The notes under the pieces are model-generated. The model saw only the letters and a program-made list of their open reading frames with translations, did not search any database and was not told the origin of the DNA. Of a stretch of 64,000 nt of DNA, positions 13,001-21,320 are shown in pieces; positions within the stretch are counted from its first letter, which is position 1; each line of letters begins with the position of its first letter. Source of the DNA: Blastobasis lacticolella. Taxonomy: Eukaryota > Arthropoda > Insecta > Lepidoptera > Blastobasidae. Location: positions 4,750,026 to 4,814,025 of the forward strand of contig LR990061.1 in assembly GCA_905147135.1 (NCBI GenBank), written 5' to 3'. The position numbers and the translations under genes were made by a program.

Positions 13001-16000
13001 TTCTATTAGTTTGAAGTTTTTTGAATGCGGTATAAGACGCAGCAAGAGTAGGCCTCCGACAAGGTGGACCGACGACCTGGTAAAGATCGCAGGTACCAGC
13101 TGGATGCGGAAGGCACGGGACCGGCCGCCGTGGAGATCTCTGGGGGAGGCCTATGCCCAGCAGAGGGCGTCTTTCGGCTGATATGATAATGATAATTGAA
13201 CCAGATACTTATACGTCTATGTCTCAGCCTACCAAATAGTAATAAAAATCCCCCTCCAGATCCCATACAACACGACGACCGAAGCGAAGGAAGCCGTTGC
13301 CAGGGGCCATCTCTTCGGGGCGATGCACTTTAACTACAACTTCAGCGAGGACCTCGGGACCAGGGTCCGGGAGGGACACGTCGATGATGATGTGGTTGAA
13401 GGCAGCACCATTGGCGTTTGGCTCGATATGACTAGTAAGTTGGAGTTCTTATTCGATCTGAAATATGTTTTTTTTTACTTTATTTACTTAAGTTTATTCA
13501 TCGTTATATACACACACTGTTGTTATATTACACTAATTAAAAAAAAATTCAAATTAAGAACAGTCTAAATCGCTGCCTTGTAAAAGTGTCCCGATAAGGC
13601 TTAACTTGTTATTAAGTAAAGTAACATTTATTTCCATAAAATTTGAGAAACACTGGGTTACTGTGCTTTGCATTAAGATCAAGTTGTGTCGCAGGCCCCC
13701 AGAATTACAAAAAACCAAGCTTACAATAATTGTTCATTTTGCCGCGGTTCAGTCGTTCATTCTAGTAGGTATTGGAAATTATTAATGAAAATTAGGTAAG
13801 TAAGTGACTAGTATTACAAACTAGAAACACATAATATCCTGCCTTCTAAAAATAAATAGCAGCTCCGTACTCAAAAGATTGAATGACTTGGCCCAAGAGA
13901 CTAATAACGTCTTGAGAATTATATGAGCATGATTGTCACTGGATCATTTAGTTCCATTTCCAGACCCGTTAGTTCTTCCGTAGACAACAGTAAAATAAAA
14001 TATAATTATGTACAGCCTTATCTGTTGAGTATTTTCAACACTGCGTCATCAAACCCTGAAGCCGACGAATGTTTTTGAGGCAAATGATCTAGCCTTCGTA
14101 GGTTGGAAATGGGCAACAGTGTTTTACATTGTTATATTTATAACACTGCGATCTCCAACCCGCCTGCCAAGCGTGGGGATTATGGCAATAACCTCCCCTT
14201 TCGTGGGAGAGACCCTAACTCCTGCAGTGGATTGTCATGGGCTCTGATTATGATTATGACATCAAACCCGCCTACCAGGCTTGGAGATTATTGCAAAACC
14301 TCACACTAATATGGCTGTGGGTTCCCGTACAAGCTGCTGACAGTCCAAAGTTTGAACTGGGCAGAGATGGTGCCTTGTTACCACCACCACGTTTGCACTA
14401 TTGTGTTCCAGTTTGAAGGATAAGAGGCATATTGCCTTAGGCCTCATACTGACAACGCATCTGTGGTTCTGCATTTTGGTTTTTGTCACTGCGTGAATCG
14501 TTTATGTTACGGGTGACAGTTACCACTTACCATCAGGTGGGCTGTCTGCTCGTTTGTCACTGAAGTAGCATAAAAATCGAATTATAAATTCCAGATCACC
14601 CGATTTCGCATTTCCTAAAGTCCGAAATACACAAAGCCTACGAGAGCTTCACCAGAAGAGTGATGAAGGCTTGTAACAGGAATGAGAACTTGGTGCAGGT
14701 AATTAGTAAAAATTAAGAAGGATCTGGTAACCTAGATTTAAGCAATCATTTTCGGAAACTGTTAAAATTATTACGCACCACGTACCTGAAAAAAATACGA
14801 ATGGATACTCTCTAAAATCATGGGTGAAGCATAAAAATGGCCGCCCGTTTATGTGTGTGCGTGCTTTGACAATGTCACTGGCGTGACAGCACGGTACAAC
14901 ATCAAACAAAATGGCGGCGAAGTGCCAGACCTGGTATATCTGTGGGAATGTGTAGGTTGTGTACAACAAAATAAATTGTCAAGCAATTGCCATACCTTAC
15001 ATGCTTCACTTCTCTGTATAAAACGCATCCGTAATTTTTTTAAGGTCCGTGTTAAGCATATTATATTATTTACGCTGTTTATTCAAACGTACTTATTTTT
15101 ATTTGTGCTTATTTATTTATACCATAAAACATCTAAGCTAAGCTATTATATTTTATGTATTTCAATGTATATCTTATGTAAAGTTTCAGACAGACCCTGA
15201 ATATTGACAATCGAGAGGTAATTTTTATATTAAACTAACATTTAAATAGTAATGAAGATTTATTGTATGCAAATACTGGTATTTATTTAATCATACATGT
15301 ATTTAAGATAATGGTGATAAGAATATATCCAATATCATACATAATAGATCAACGACTAAACCATGCCCTAACTATGATCGAATAAATCATTGTCATCTCT
15401 ATGTCGAACATTGTTTTTGGTTACCGTCGTACATAATAACGAACTATTTTCTTCTGCTTTCTTGATATGCTTGCTTGTTTTACTGACTGACCACACCGTA
15501 GCTCAAAATACGCTGTCCCTGCGTGTGCGCGGCATTGGCATAAGCGTCACCTTTTTGACAAAAAAAAACAAATAAAAAATATTTATTTCTCTCAAAATGG
15601 CATTAGGTTACATTGTTATATAGATACTTTATACATTGTACATAGCATTCAAATCCTTATTGAGAGCTGGAGTCTGTAGTAGGTTAATGAAAACCTGTGT
15701 TACAGATCTCCAGGCTCCCAAACTCCTGCATCCCTTACAATTAAATATTTTCGATAATGTAATCAGACAGACAGACTGTACCTACGCGACCGTTAACTTA
15801 CGTCATTTACATCGACCGGTGTACACCTACAAACTTTCATCGTAATGGGATTGGCCATTTCCAAGAAAAAGAAAAATTAACTTGTACGAAAGTTTCAGTT
15901 CACGTCATTTTCGCCATTCAAAATGCCACTTTCATAGGTGAAGGACCCATGAATTACTTTTAAGATTTTGAAAAAGGTAGGTTCGGCGTATTTTGAGATC

Positions 16001-19000
16001 AGTTGTGGAGAGAACACCCTTCAAAACGCGACGCATGTGCTGATGAGCTGCGTATACGCAGTGTTAGCGTATTTAGAGCTGCGGTTTGGTCAATCTGGAA
16101 TATAATATGATCTTCTAAATCCTACTGTACAATATTTATCTATTCTATCTACATCTTGAAATAGGTATAAATTAATTTTCAAGTTTCCAAGCAACCATAA
16201 GCTCTTTAGCAATAGATACCTATTCTGTGTTTTTCTTTACTACCAATTAGATCTAGGTTCAAAATCTGAAATGTTTGTTGTTTTATCTAGCTATTAGATG
16301 AGACGAGTTAGGAAAGTGTCAAGTTTGAAAAAGTACAAGTTTAAGAAAATTACGAAGTCGTCCGAATTGTTAGAAATAATTCTGGTTGGGTCTGGATCTT
16401 TTAGATCAATCACCTATGTGTGAAAATTGCCTGATGATCTTAAAATTGTTCAAATAAGTTTTTTAATACCGCAAGAGTGGAACCTAGGTCGCATTCCAGA
16501 AGCAGTTATTCTGATTTGAATAAGTATAGTAATTAGTATTACTGTACCATTAGTATGGTAACCTTTTGCAACGAGTGATTATTTGTGATTAACTGATAAA
16601 TGAATAAAACGCAGATTCCTGTACATTTCGAGACGCCGATATACGGGGAGAACAACGGCCAGATGGTACACTACATGGCTCCTGGTATTATGATCACGTA
16701 AGATACCAAAAATTTTCATTATTATAGTAAGACTGATATATCATCATCACAGTCCATAACAGTCCACTGCAGGACTTAGGGCCTCTCCCACGAAAGGGGA
16801 GGTTACTGCCATAATCTCCACGCTTGGCAGGCGGGTTGGAGATCGCAGTGTTGTAAATGTAACAATGGAAAACGCTGCTGCCCATTTTCCAGCCTACGGA
16901 GACTCTAGATCTTTTGCCTCGGAAATTATTAGAAAAAATATTAGTCGCCTTGTACGACACCCACAAGTCTAAGGGGTTGGTGCTATTCTACTCTGCCGGA
17001 CACCACACTCGAGAACTTTCCTGTCCCATAGGCCATCTGTTCTGCGAGCTATGTGCCCTGCCCGCTTGGCAATATTTCGAGATATCTCGGTAACCTTACC
17101 TTCGCTTGCGGATCTCCTCATTCCTGATTCAATCGCACAATGACACTCCGAGTATAGCCCTTAATATAGCCCTTTGGGCGATAGTGAATTATCTTATAAG
17201 GCCCACAGTGAGCCATAAAATAAATATGAAGAAAAACTTAATTTTTACACCGAATTAAAATCGAGATTTAGTTTTAAAGGCCATTGGCAAACATTAGGTT
17301 TCTCGGCTCGGGATATTATAAGTATATAATCTTGGGACAAGTTCGGGCATAATCTCGTGTGCATTCTTTTCCCGAGGAACGTCATCAACTGACATTTCGC
17401 GGAAGAAAATGCTCACTGCCCCGCGACCCGCACCCCTGCGTTCATCAACGAACAATCACCCCCCCACCTACCGCATATACCGCAAGCGATATACCAGTTA
17501 AATTGTGGACCTATTCCTTATCTTTCAAACCGGAACACAACAATGCAAGCATTGTTGCTTGGCGGCAGAAATAAATAAGGCAATGGTACTCACCCAGGCG
17601 GACTCCTCAGGCTTGACAAAGTCCTACCTGATCCTCATACCTGTAATTCTGTATCCATTCATCTTGGCGTTAATGTCCCGGTTGTGCTCTCGAGAACGAG
17701 GACCCAGGTCCGCCTTGATAATGAGCCAGGATTTGGCAATCAGGTAATAACAGTGGGGCGACTGCCATCTGACCTCCATGACCCTGCTACCAGGGAAACG
17801 TGACCAGATTGGATCATGGTGACAAATTCAGTTGCCTGAGTTGGCAGGTTTCATCACGATAAGAGCAAATTCTGTATTCATTACAGCATAATATTCTTCC
17901 TGCCCGCCATCGTGACTTCAAACTTGCTAATCTCGGATCGCCTCGAAGGCGTTTGGGAGCGCAGCGCGGTCGCCGGAGTGAAGGCCAAGGAGATGCTGTA
18001 TGTGCACATCAGCTTGCAGACAGCTGTCATATTCGTGCAGGTAAGATGGGTAGCTGGAAGAAAAAAAAAGCTGGGGTATAAGCTCGCCTTTGCATTTTGA
18101 ATTGTGCATTTTTGTTGGGTAATGTTTTATATTGGTGCAAAAAAGGGTTTATACATAAAAATTATCTTTGTCCCATATTCTTAAATTTAATTATTTTAAT
18201 GAATTTTTTTGCAATTAAAATGTGCCGTTGTCCCCAATTTCAGAATTTGGGGGACAACGAAACTAAAATTCCCGTTGTCCCCCATATGGTGACCGTGTGG
18301 TCCTATCTCCTATTCTCTTACGATAAGCGGTAGACAAACTGGCAAGCGAAACAACCTGATGGAAAGTGGTCACCGCCGCCTATGGACATCAGCGACACCA
18401 GGGGCGCTACCAATGCGTTGCTCGCCTCTAAGGAGACCTCTAACATACCGCTTGAACGATATCAAAGTCCAACCACCATACTCAGCTCTCTGAACACCAT
18501 ATTTTTAAATCACAGACCCTAGAAATCATGGCGCTAGCCTACGGCGGGTACAGTCTACCGACGAAAGGGTCCCTGTTCACGTGTGGTAGCCTGCTGTTTC
18601 TACAGGGACTCAGTGGCATGTGCTATGGGTTCCTGCTGTCCATCTACTGCCCCAACTACAGCTTGGCATTCTTCGTGGCGACTGGCAGCTTCTATCCCAT
18701 GATTTTGTTGTGCGGTAAGCTCTTATAAAATGATTTTGATAGTGTTTTCAAAGTTCTGCAAGAAGTTACTTTTTTACTTTCAATGCAAAAGAATATGCAT
18801 GAACATAGAATTACATTCCTTTGCACTACCCTGCAGTTGTTAAAAGGTTTATATAGCATAAATGAATTCGATTTTTATTTATTTTTTAAAATATACTCTG
18901 GGGGTACAGCACGAGTCCTTTGGGCATAACGGACAGCTAATTCTCCCTTCTTTTAGGAAACTTATTTTGGCTTAAGATGCAACAAATACCGTGAATTTTG

Positions 19001-20669
19001 CTGTAGTGGTAAAGGAATTTTTTTTAAAGTGATAATGAATTTATGCTTTTGTTGTTGTTGTCTTAAATATTACGGAATACTTTTAGTATTCAATGTAATT
19101 TCAGTTGAATGCATTCATCATAGAGTAGTACTTCGCCCCAAATCATATTTCAACATTGATATTTAGTCATCACAATTTCAAAATATATTTTGAAGAGAGC
19201 GCAAAAAGATGATAGCTACCCCTACCCCATAGCCTCCTTCAGTAAGATGAAGGAGGCTATGCCTACCCGCATTTCACGGGACGGGCAGAGACCAAAGAGT
19301 GCCACAAGCTATGATCCTGACATTTTTTATCTGATTATTACACCTGAGCGTCGGTGGCCTAATGAGTAAGGGGTCCGTTTAGTACCTCGATGTACCGAGT
19401 TCAAACCCCAGTTTTGCCATATATGAATGACTCTTTTCTGAGTTATACATTAGTTGAACGCTAACCGATGCTCTTACGGTGAGGCAAAACATCGTGATGA
19501 AACCTGAACATTCAAGCGACAGAATGTTTAACTATAATCCAATCTGGTCAAATTTCCTTTTTAACAGAGTCACTCAGATCGCTCCACTGTGACTACCTCA
19601 TATGCCAAATTTTTTTTTATACCACTAAGGTGGCAAACAAGCTTGCGGCCTGCCTGATGGTAAGCAGTCACCGCAGCCTATGGATGTTTGCAATACCAGG
19701 GGCATCACCCACGCGTTTTTGACCCCGTAAAAACCTTTTAACCCCTTTCTTGAAGAACTCCATGTTGTACTCTCCAGGGAAAACCCCTCCAGGTAGTTCA
19801 TTCCACAACATTAGTGTGCGTGGGAGAAAGGTCCTTTGGAACCGCACAGTTCACGACCAATTTGGCTCCAAGGTGTGAGGATGAACTCCCTGTCGATGGC
19901 GAGCGGTGCGATGATAGAATGTAGCTGTAGGCATCATGTCAAACAGTTCTTCAGAACAAACACCGTTGTACAAGCGGTAGAACACACAAAGGGAGGCGAA
20001 ATCCCTTCGCTGACTCAGCGGCTCAATACCACTTGTGAGCATAGTATCATCGACAATTCTCACAGCGCGCTTTTGGATCGAGTCACAAGGACCAAGCTGG
20101 GGTCTGACTTGAGCCTTGTAAAGGAGAAGCCGTTGCCCCGGCGTGAAGTATTGCTTTAATCTGTTAAGCACATCCAGCTTTTTAGATGCGAGCTTGACCT
20201 TTTCTTCCAAATGACTGCGAAACTAGACGTCACTGGAGATGTCGACACCTAGGATATGTATGCTCTTAGAGATGGTAAGCGGTGTATCCTGGAACTGTGG
20301 AGCTACAACGAATGGAGTTTTCTTGGAATCCAAATCCTGAATCATGGTCAAGGCGGACCCCGGGCTATCGCGCGCGGTAGCACAACCGGGTCACTAACGC
20401 CACTATGACCATTACTACACCCTTGTTTTTACTTATATCCATTTTATGTTTCAGGTATCCTCTGGCCTCTAGAGGCAATGTCGACCGCGCTGAAATTCGT
20501 AGCTCTTTGCCTCCCTTTCACCATTCCGTCGAAGTCACTTCGAGATATCATGGAGAAAGGCTACGGACTAACCGACTCTTCAGTCTACAACGGGTTTATA
20601 GTAACCGCAGTATGGATTGTGATAACACTGGCTCTATGTATGTTGAGACTAAGGTACCGAAAGACATAG
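3935..20669 (+). CDS. ABC transporter, ABCH subfamily-like (ABCG23-like); last 12 coding exons
   Basis: Joins 3935-4025, 5924-6062, 9195-9289, 10131-10246, 10918-11039, 12016-12140, 13260-13434, 14595-14698, 16615-16697, 17887-18040, 18516-18714 and 20455-20669: 1618 bases, 538 residues after a split first codon, ending in TAG. Every junction is AG/GT and every phase joins in frame. Order: end of the nucleotide-binding domain (H-loop TTHYIDE), linker, then an ABC2-type membrane domain with one helix, a large extracellular loop and five more helices. Walker A, signature and Walker B exons lie left of the window. ABCH proteins are arthropod half-transporters that act as dimers in the plasma membrane; Drosophila snustorr is linked to the cuticular lipid barrier. 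Subfamily assignment rests on NBD-TMD order and wording; a related ABCG is less likely. Which ABCH paralogue it is cannot be told. Confidence 0.88.
4040..4265 (+). pseudogene. LINE C-terminal fragment in intron
   Basis: Encodes MRTAKAWNTLPACVFPDHYN and [17 protein letters not shown], the conserved tail of a lepidopteran LINE ORF2. Near-identical tails occur at 55188-55375 (+) and, decayed, at 23221-23345 (-). Only the last 60-70 codons are present, as expected from 5' truncation during insertion. Confidence 0.7.
4266..5429. other. Intron sequence, nothing recognised
   Basis: Over 1 kb of intron of the ABC transporter gene. Open frames here (for example 4858-5115) lack splice sites, similarity to known domains or codon bias, and are taken as chance. 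The stretch with the frame at 4858-5100 is unusually rich in lysine codons but shows no family motif. Confidence 0.4.
5430..5650 (-). mobile_element. SINE2 copy, 5'-truncated
   Basis: Matches the body of the full SINE2 at 27213-27524: CATCTTGGCGTTAAT, a CGCGCACTAGGGCCCG block, ACTGCCATCTGATCTCC, and TTTTCCCTCACCGTAAGAGC. The tRNA-like head is missing. Orientation is inferred from the head position in the full copy. Confidence 0.65.
5924..6062 (+). CDS. ABCH exon b: C-terminal end of the ATPase domain
   Basis: Encodes IGMLRDGQLLAEDSPEEILR then KFDCDTLEDAFLKLALRQHE. This is the D-loop-distal end typical of ABCG/ABCH NBDs (line reading DG-LLAE-SP followed by the ED-FL-L helix). Acceptor TTTTTCTCAG, donor CGA/GTGAGT; ends in phase 1. 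Confidence 0.92.
6665..6870 (+). repeat. Dispersed repeat, copy 1 (partner at 21170-21320)
   Basis: Contains TAGGCGTAGGAAGAGGG, CACCCCAGAATG, TCAGGCTGATTCGTGTTTAC, GGCTTCATCGGCCACCTCAG and GAAAATAGCCCTAGA. The same blocks occur in reverse complement at 21170-21320. It carries a short internal duplication (CACCCCA twice) missing from the partner. Non-coding. Confidence 0.6.
6962..7080 (-). repeat. LINE 3'-UTR fragment
   Basis: The block GATGTCCATAGGCGGCGGTG ACCACTTTCCATCAGGTGG and the following CGCTTGCCTGTTTGTC recur in similar form, inverted, at 18345-18400. This is the 3' UTR commonly seen on lepidopteran Jockey-like LINEs. No coding sequence remains. Confidence 0.45.
7672..7900 (+). repeat. 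Dispersed repeat R-H, copy 1
   Basis: Blocks CTGACGTAAAAAGAGGGG, TGTGTATCTGTGGCT, CGAACGGATGGACCGATTTG and GCCAGTTTAATCGA define a non-coding family. Further copies: 8612-8660 joined to 8945-9110 (split by a SINE), 11060-11160 and 11178-11400. The family is common in Lepidoptera; its transposition mechanism is not evident here. Confidence 0.6.
8612..9110 (+). repeat. Dispersed repeat R-H, copy 2, interrupted by SINE1
   Basis: Left part CCTGACGATAAAAAGAGGGG (8614-8633) and right part GTAGCTCTTAAACAGATAAA, CCGATTTCGTTGCAGG, GAGATGGTTCTT, ATTCAGTAGTTTAGAAAAT (8966-9075) are one R-H copy. The SINE1 at 8661-8890 lies between them. Confidence 0.55.
8661..8890 (+). mobile_element. SINE1 copy (tRNA-Gly-like head)
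   Basis: Head ACGACCTAAGTGGTTCAGTT, then a B-box-like GCTCGATTCTCGCCC, body with CGTCTGAGTGTTATAT and TGTATAATAAGT, and end GGGGCTAGATGGCGCTGAG. Mutated relative to the copies at 11714 and 33417. Inserted in repeat R-H within an intron. Confidence 0.7.
9195..9289 (+). CDS. ABCH exon c: linker
   Basis: With the A carried over from the previous exon it encodes RSPDVIPESRIPAVDSRYQS then SESFNVVTSSTD. A serine-rich, polar linker between the ATPase and membrane domains. Acceptor CCTAACAG, donor GAC/GTAAGA; ends in phase 0. Confidence 0.85.
10131..10246 (+). CDS. ABCH exon d: linker to first membrane helix
   Basis: Encodes VLTKKEKPSSTESRGPSKSK, then ARYNAVFIKSLQQFSRHPG. The basic, amphipathic QQFSRHPG stretch leads into helix 1, as in ABCG/ABCH proteins. 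Acceptor TTTTTCCCTTCAG, donor CGG/GTAAGG; ends in phase 2. Confidence 0.88.
10509..10599. mobile_element. TTAA-flanked inverted-repeat element, copy 1
   Basis: Begins AGGTATGTCCCGGGTTTTCT and ends AGAACATACCT, with TTAA on both sides (10505-10508, 10600-10603). Homologous to 60779-60884 and to the split copy 47161...50842. The sequence just left of it (GTTTTAAACTATCGCAGTTA) is the reverse complement of the sequence right of the other two copies, so the true repeat unit extends beyond one TTAA. Confidence 0.6.
10918..11039 (+). CDS. ABCH exon e: transmembrane helix 1
   Basis: Encodes GLIFSILFPIIEVVAFFAAV (helix 1), then GHDPRDMKLAVVNEEAAFSP. The VVNEE segment opens the extracellular loop in this family. 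GC-rich compared with its flanks, like the other exons. Acceptor GTCCCCAG, donor CTT/GTAAGT; ends in phase 1. Confidence 0.93.
11060..11400 (+). repeat. Dispersed repeat R-H, two tandem copies
   Basis: A short copy (CTCCGACGAAAGAAGGGGGA ... CGATTTCGAGATTTT, 11055-11160) is followed by a longer one (CCCCGACGAAAGACGATGGG ... AGTAGTTTGGGAAATATT, 11179-11370) and then CGGGGGGATATCTGACGTTT. Both run +. They start about 15 bases past the donor at 11040. Confidence 0.6.
11451..11680 (-). mobile_element. SINE1 copy, inverted relative to its neighbour
   Basis: Reverse complement of the SINE1 body: CAGCGCCATCTAGCCCCAAA, GCACTATGGGTGCTAG-type end, ACTTATTATA, CCCAGACCCGTAATAG and the B-box complement GAAATCGAACCCGGGA. 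The tRNA-like head is truncated after GCGTGGCAGAC. Preceded on the + strand by an AAATA repeat, which is its poly-A-like tail. Confidence 0.75.
11714..11962 (+). mobile_element. SINE1 copy, near full length
   Basis: Head ACGACCTGAGTGGTTCAATG, GTCTGCCATGCAAGAGG, B box GGCTCGATTCCCGTC, body GAAATTGAAATGATGAATTT and CGGGTCTGGGTGTTATATG, end TTTGGGGCTAGATGGCGCTG. The head resembles tRNA-Gly(GCC) through GTGGTTCAGTGGT, CTGCCA.GC and the T-arm. Head-to-head with the copy at 11451-11680, only about 35 bp apart. Confidence 0.8.
12016..12140 (+). CDS. ABCH exon f: extracellular loop, part 1
   Basis: With the T carried over it encodes YGLDICNNKSLKVITLLDDD then TCHQYMMSCWFLEELEKRNI and HQ. Cysteines at DICNN, TCHQY and SCWFL are candidates for disulphides in the extracellular loop. 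Acceptor CTATTTCAG, donor CAG/GTATGG; phase 0. Confidence 0.9.
12399..12581. mobile_element. 183-bp MITE with ~55-bp inverted repeats
   Basis: Left arm AACGCTGTTGCCAACAATTC continuing through TCTGATTTCAATTATTGAAA; right arm is its reverse complement ending GGCAACAGCGTT. Arms differ at only a few bases. TACG lies next to both ends (12394-12397, 12581-12584), a possible target duplication though offset by two bases from the arm ends. Non-coding. Confidence 0.75.
13025..13196 (+). pseudogene. RTE-like LINE, C-terminal codons and tail
   Basis: Encodes RPPTRWTDDLVKIAGTSWMR then KARDRPPWRSLGEAYAQQRA and SFG before a stop and a TGATAATGATAAT tail. This is the conserved end of lepidopteran RTE-type reverse transcriptase ORFs. 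It ends about 65 bp before the acceptor of the next ABC exon. Confidence 0.75.
13260..13434 (+). CDS. ABCH exon g: extracellular loop, part 2
   Basis: Encodes IPYNTTTEAKEAVARGHLFG, then AMHFNYNFSEDLGTRVREGH and VDDDVVEGSTIGVWLDMT. Two N-glycosylation sequons, NTT and NFS, fit an extracellular position. The VARGHLFG and VWLDMT stretches are conserved in ABC2-type loops. Acceptor CCCCCTCCAG, donor CTA/GTAAGT; ends in phase 1. Confidence 0.92.
14076..14248 (+). mobile_element. SINE3 copy, 5'-truncated
   Basis: Carries GGCAAATGATCTAGCC, TGGAAATGGGCAACAGTGTT, CTGCGATCTCCAACCCGCCT, CCAAGCGTGGGGATTATGGC and CCTTTCGTGGGAGAG, ending in a GATTATGATTATGA tail. Body matches the fuller copy at 32595-32847. 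Confidence 0.7.
14595..14698 (+). CDS. ABCH exon h: extracellular loop, part 3
   Basis: With the A carried over it encodes NHPISHFLKSEIHKAYESFT then RRVMKACNRNENLVQ. The I..FL...I..AY..F pattern is the loop helix that precedes the second membrane helix. Acceptor AATTCCAG, donor CAG/GTAATT; phase 0. Confidence 0.9.
14710..16614. other. Intron, no gene; short repeat traces only
   Basis: About 1.9 kb of intron. Frames such as 14853-15200 and 15390-15575 have no splice sites, motifs or codon bias and appear to be chance. I see AT-rich runs and no clear inverted repeat. Confidence 0.4.
16615..16697 (+). CDS. ABCH exon i: start of membrane helix 2
   Basis: Encodes IPVHFETPIYGENNGQMVHY then MAPGIMI plus two bases of the next codon. 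The sequence MAPGIMI leads into the hydrophobic exon j. Acceptor AACGCAG is weak in pyrimidines; donor CAC/GTAAGA; ends in phase 2. Confidence 0.9.
16741..17009 (-). mobile_element. SINE3 copy, near full length
   Basis: Reads TCATCATCACAGTCCATAAC at its tail side and TACTCTGCCGGACACCACAC at its head side, the inverse of the copy at 32595-32847. It starts about 45 bp past the donor of exon i. Confidence 0.8.
17659..17872 (-). mobile_element. SINE2 copy next to a splice acceptor
   Basis: Contains CATCTTGGCGTTAATGTCCC, GGTTGTGCTCTCGAGAACGA, GACTGCCATCTGACCTCCAT and GGTTTCATCACGATAAGAGC. Only about 14 bp separate it from the acceptor CATTACAG of exon j at 17886. Confidence 0.75.
17887..18040 (+). 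CDS. ABCH exon j: membrane helix 2 and coupling region
   Basis: Encodes TIIFFLPAIVTSNLLISDRL then EGVWERSAVAGVKAKEMLYV and HISLQTAVIFVQ. The E..WERS.VAGV.....L..H block is the most conserved part of the ABC2-type domain: a cytoplasmic coupling helix followed by helix 3. Donor CAG/GTAAGA; phase 0. Confidence 0.95.
18345..18480 (+). repeat. LINE 3'-UTR fragment
   Basis: CAACCTGATGGAAAGTGGTC, CCGCCGCCTATGGACATCAG and AATGCGTTG are the inverse of the fragment at 6962-7080, and are related to 46980-47040. No coding sequence. Confidence 0.5.
18516..18714 (+). CDS. ABCH exon k: membrane helices 3-5
   Basis: Encodes TLEIMALAYGGYSLPTKGSL, FTCGSLLFLQGLSGMCYGFL, LSIYCPNYSLAFFVATGSFY and PMILLC. Helix 4 carries the QGLSGMCYGFL motif typical of ABCG/ABCH; helix 5 covers LAFFVATGSFYPMILLCG. 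Acceptor AAATCACAG, donor GCG/GTAAGC; ends in phase 1. Confidence 0.95.
18890..19150 (+). repeat. Degenerate copy of the 51161-51587 element
   Basis: CTTTGGGCATAACGGACAGC, TTAAGATGCAACAAATACCG and the stretch around AAAGTGATAATGAATTTATG line up with the reverse complement of 51240-51480. The copy has an extra 30 bp or so in the middle and its reading frame is broken. Confidence 0.55.
19340..19600 (+). mobile_element. SINE2 copy with decayed tRNA-like head
   Basis: Head GAGCGTCGGTGGCCTAATGA, B-box-like GAGTTCAAACCCC, then ATGACTCTTTTCTGAGTTAT, GCTCTTACGGTGAGGCAAAA, CATCGTGATGAAACCTGAAC and CAATCTGGTCAAATTTCC. Colinear with the full copy at 27213-27524 in opposite orientation. Confidence 0.75.
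19612..20330 (-). pseudogene. LINE fragment: end of reverse transcriptase plus 3' UTR
   Basis: The minus strand encodes LNRLKQYFTPGQRLLLYKAQ, a deletion, then DSIQKRAVRIVDD, RRDFASLCVFYRLYNGVCSE, an in-frame stop, TVRFQRTFLPRTLMLWNELP and GGVFPGEYNMEFFKKGVKRF. It ends in the GCAAGCTTGTTTGCCACCTT-type 3' UTR. Fragments of the same family lie at 27050-27212, 33002-33060, 39455-39590, 43128-43215 and 43890-43995. Confidence 0.85.
20340..20400 (+). repeat. SINE2 tail fragment
   Basis: ATGGTCAAGGCGGACCCCGG and GCACAACCGGGTCACTAACG match the distal end of SINE2. It abuts the LINE fragment on its left. Confidence 0.5.
20455..20669 (+). CDS. ABCH exon l: last helix and C-terminus
   Basis: With the G carried over it encodes GILWPLEAMSTALKFVALCL, PFTIPSKSLRDIMEKGYGLT, DSSVYNGFIVTAVWIVITLA and LCMLRLRYRKT, then TAG at 20667-20669. 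The G..WPLE block and the LPFT...SLR..M.KG segment are hallmarks of the ABC2-type C-terminus. Helix 6 is VYNGFIVTAVWIVITLALCM and the tail is basic, as for a cytosolic end. Acceptor ATGTTTCAG. Confidence 0.95.
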
Positions 20670-21150
20670 TGCCATATCTTCATAGGTAATAATGAATTGG
20701 CAAGACCTTCCTGACTGTATTTTTGTACAAAAATGTCTTTTGGACCGTCTTGTCATTTCAGACTGTTGAGGCGATTGCAATATTTGTGTTTAGTTAAAGA
20801 GATATGATTATGGGTAGCGTGTAAATAGCTTGCTATAGGTGATACTTAATGTATGTATGAATCCGTGAACTGCCATCCAGTGCCACGTACGACAGAAATA
20901 ATTGTACCTATCGATTTAATATGTTTAGCACTTCACCCAGTTTATAGATTCATACATGTATTATGTAACATCCTGTATATTAGATTGTATCGTCTCTCTG
21001 GGTTTTAAGTTAGGTAATTTTATCTGTATACTATAGTTAACATTGTCGGTCATACGTATTTTTACGTAGGTATTATTATTAACGTAGTAACAAGATAGAG
21101 TGCACTTTACGCACCATTATATTGTGCAATTCCTCGCTCAATTAAAATCT
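20670..21150 (+). other. Probable 3' UTR of the ABC transporter
   Basis: The sequence after the stop is AT-rich, with a candidate polyadenylation hexamer ATTAAA at 21141-21146 followed by an A-rich run. It contains a decayed TA-type MITE (20836-20975). No canonical AATAAA occurs before the repeat at 21170. The UTR end is a guess. Confidence 0.35.
20836..20975. mobile_element. Decayed TA-flanked MITE (CAGGGTGTTACATAAT family)
   Basis: Right end TGTATTATGTAACATCCTGT and the inner CATACATG and GTGAACTGCCATCCAGTG match the better copy at 26405-26565. The left terminus is eroded. Confidence 0.55.
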
Positions 21151-21169
21151 TATAAAAAAGGGGTAGAGT

Positions 21170-21320
21170 CATTGGCGTATCTAGGGCTATTTTCCAGGGG
21201 CTGGCCCCTGAGGTGGCCGATGAAGCCAAGTCTGTAAACACGAATCAGCCTGATAAAATCAGTACATTCTGGGGTGGGCGCGGTCATCCCGGCCCCCCCT
21301 CTTCCTACGCCTATGGGTAG
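21170..21320 (-). repeat. Dispersed repeat, copy 2 (partner at 6665-6870)
   Basis: GGCGTATCTAGGGCTATTTT, CCTGAGGTGGCCGATGAAGC, CACGAATCAGCCTGAT and CTTCCTACGCCTATGG are the reverse complement of the 6665-6870 repeat. It is a cleaner copy without the internal duplication. Confidence 0.6.
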
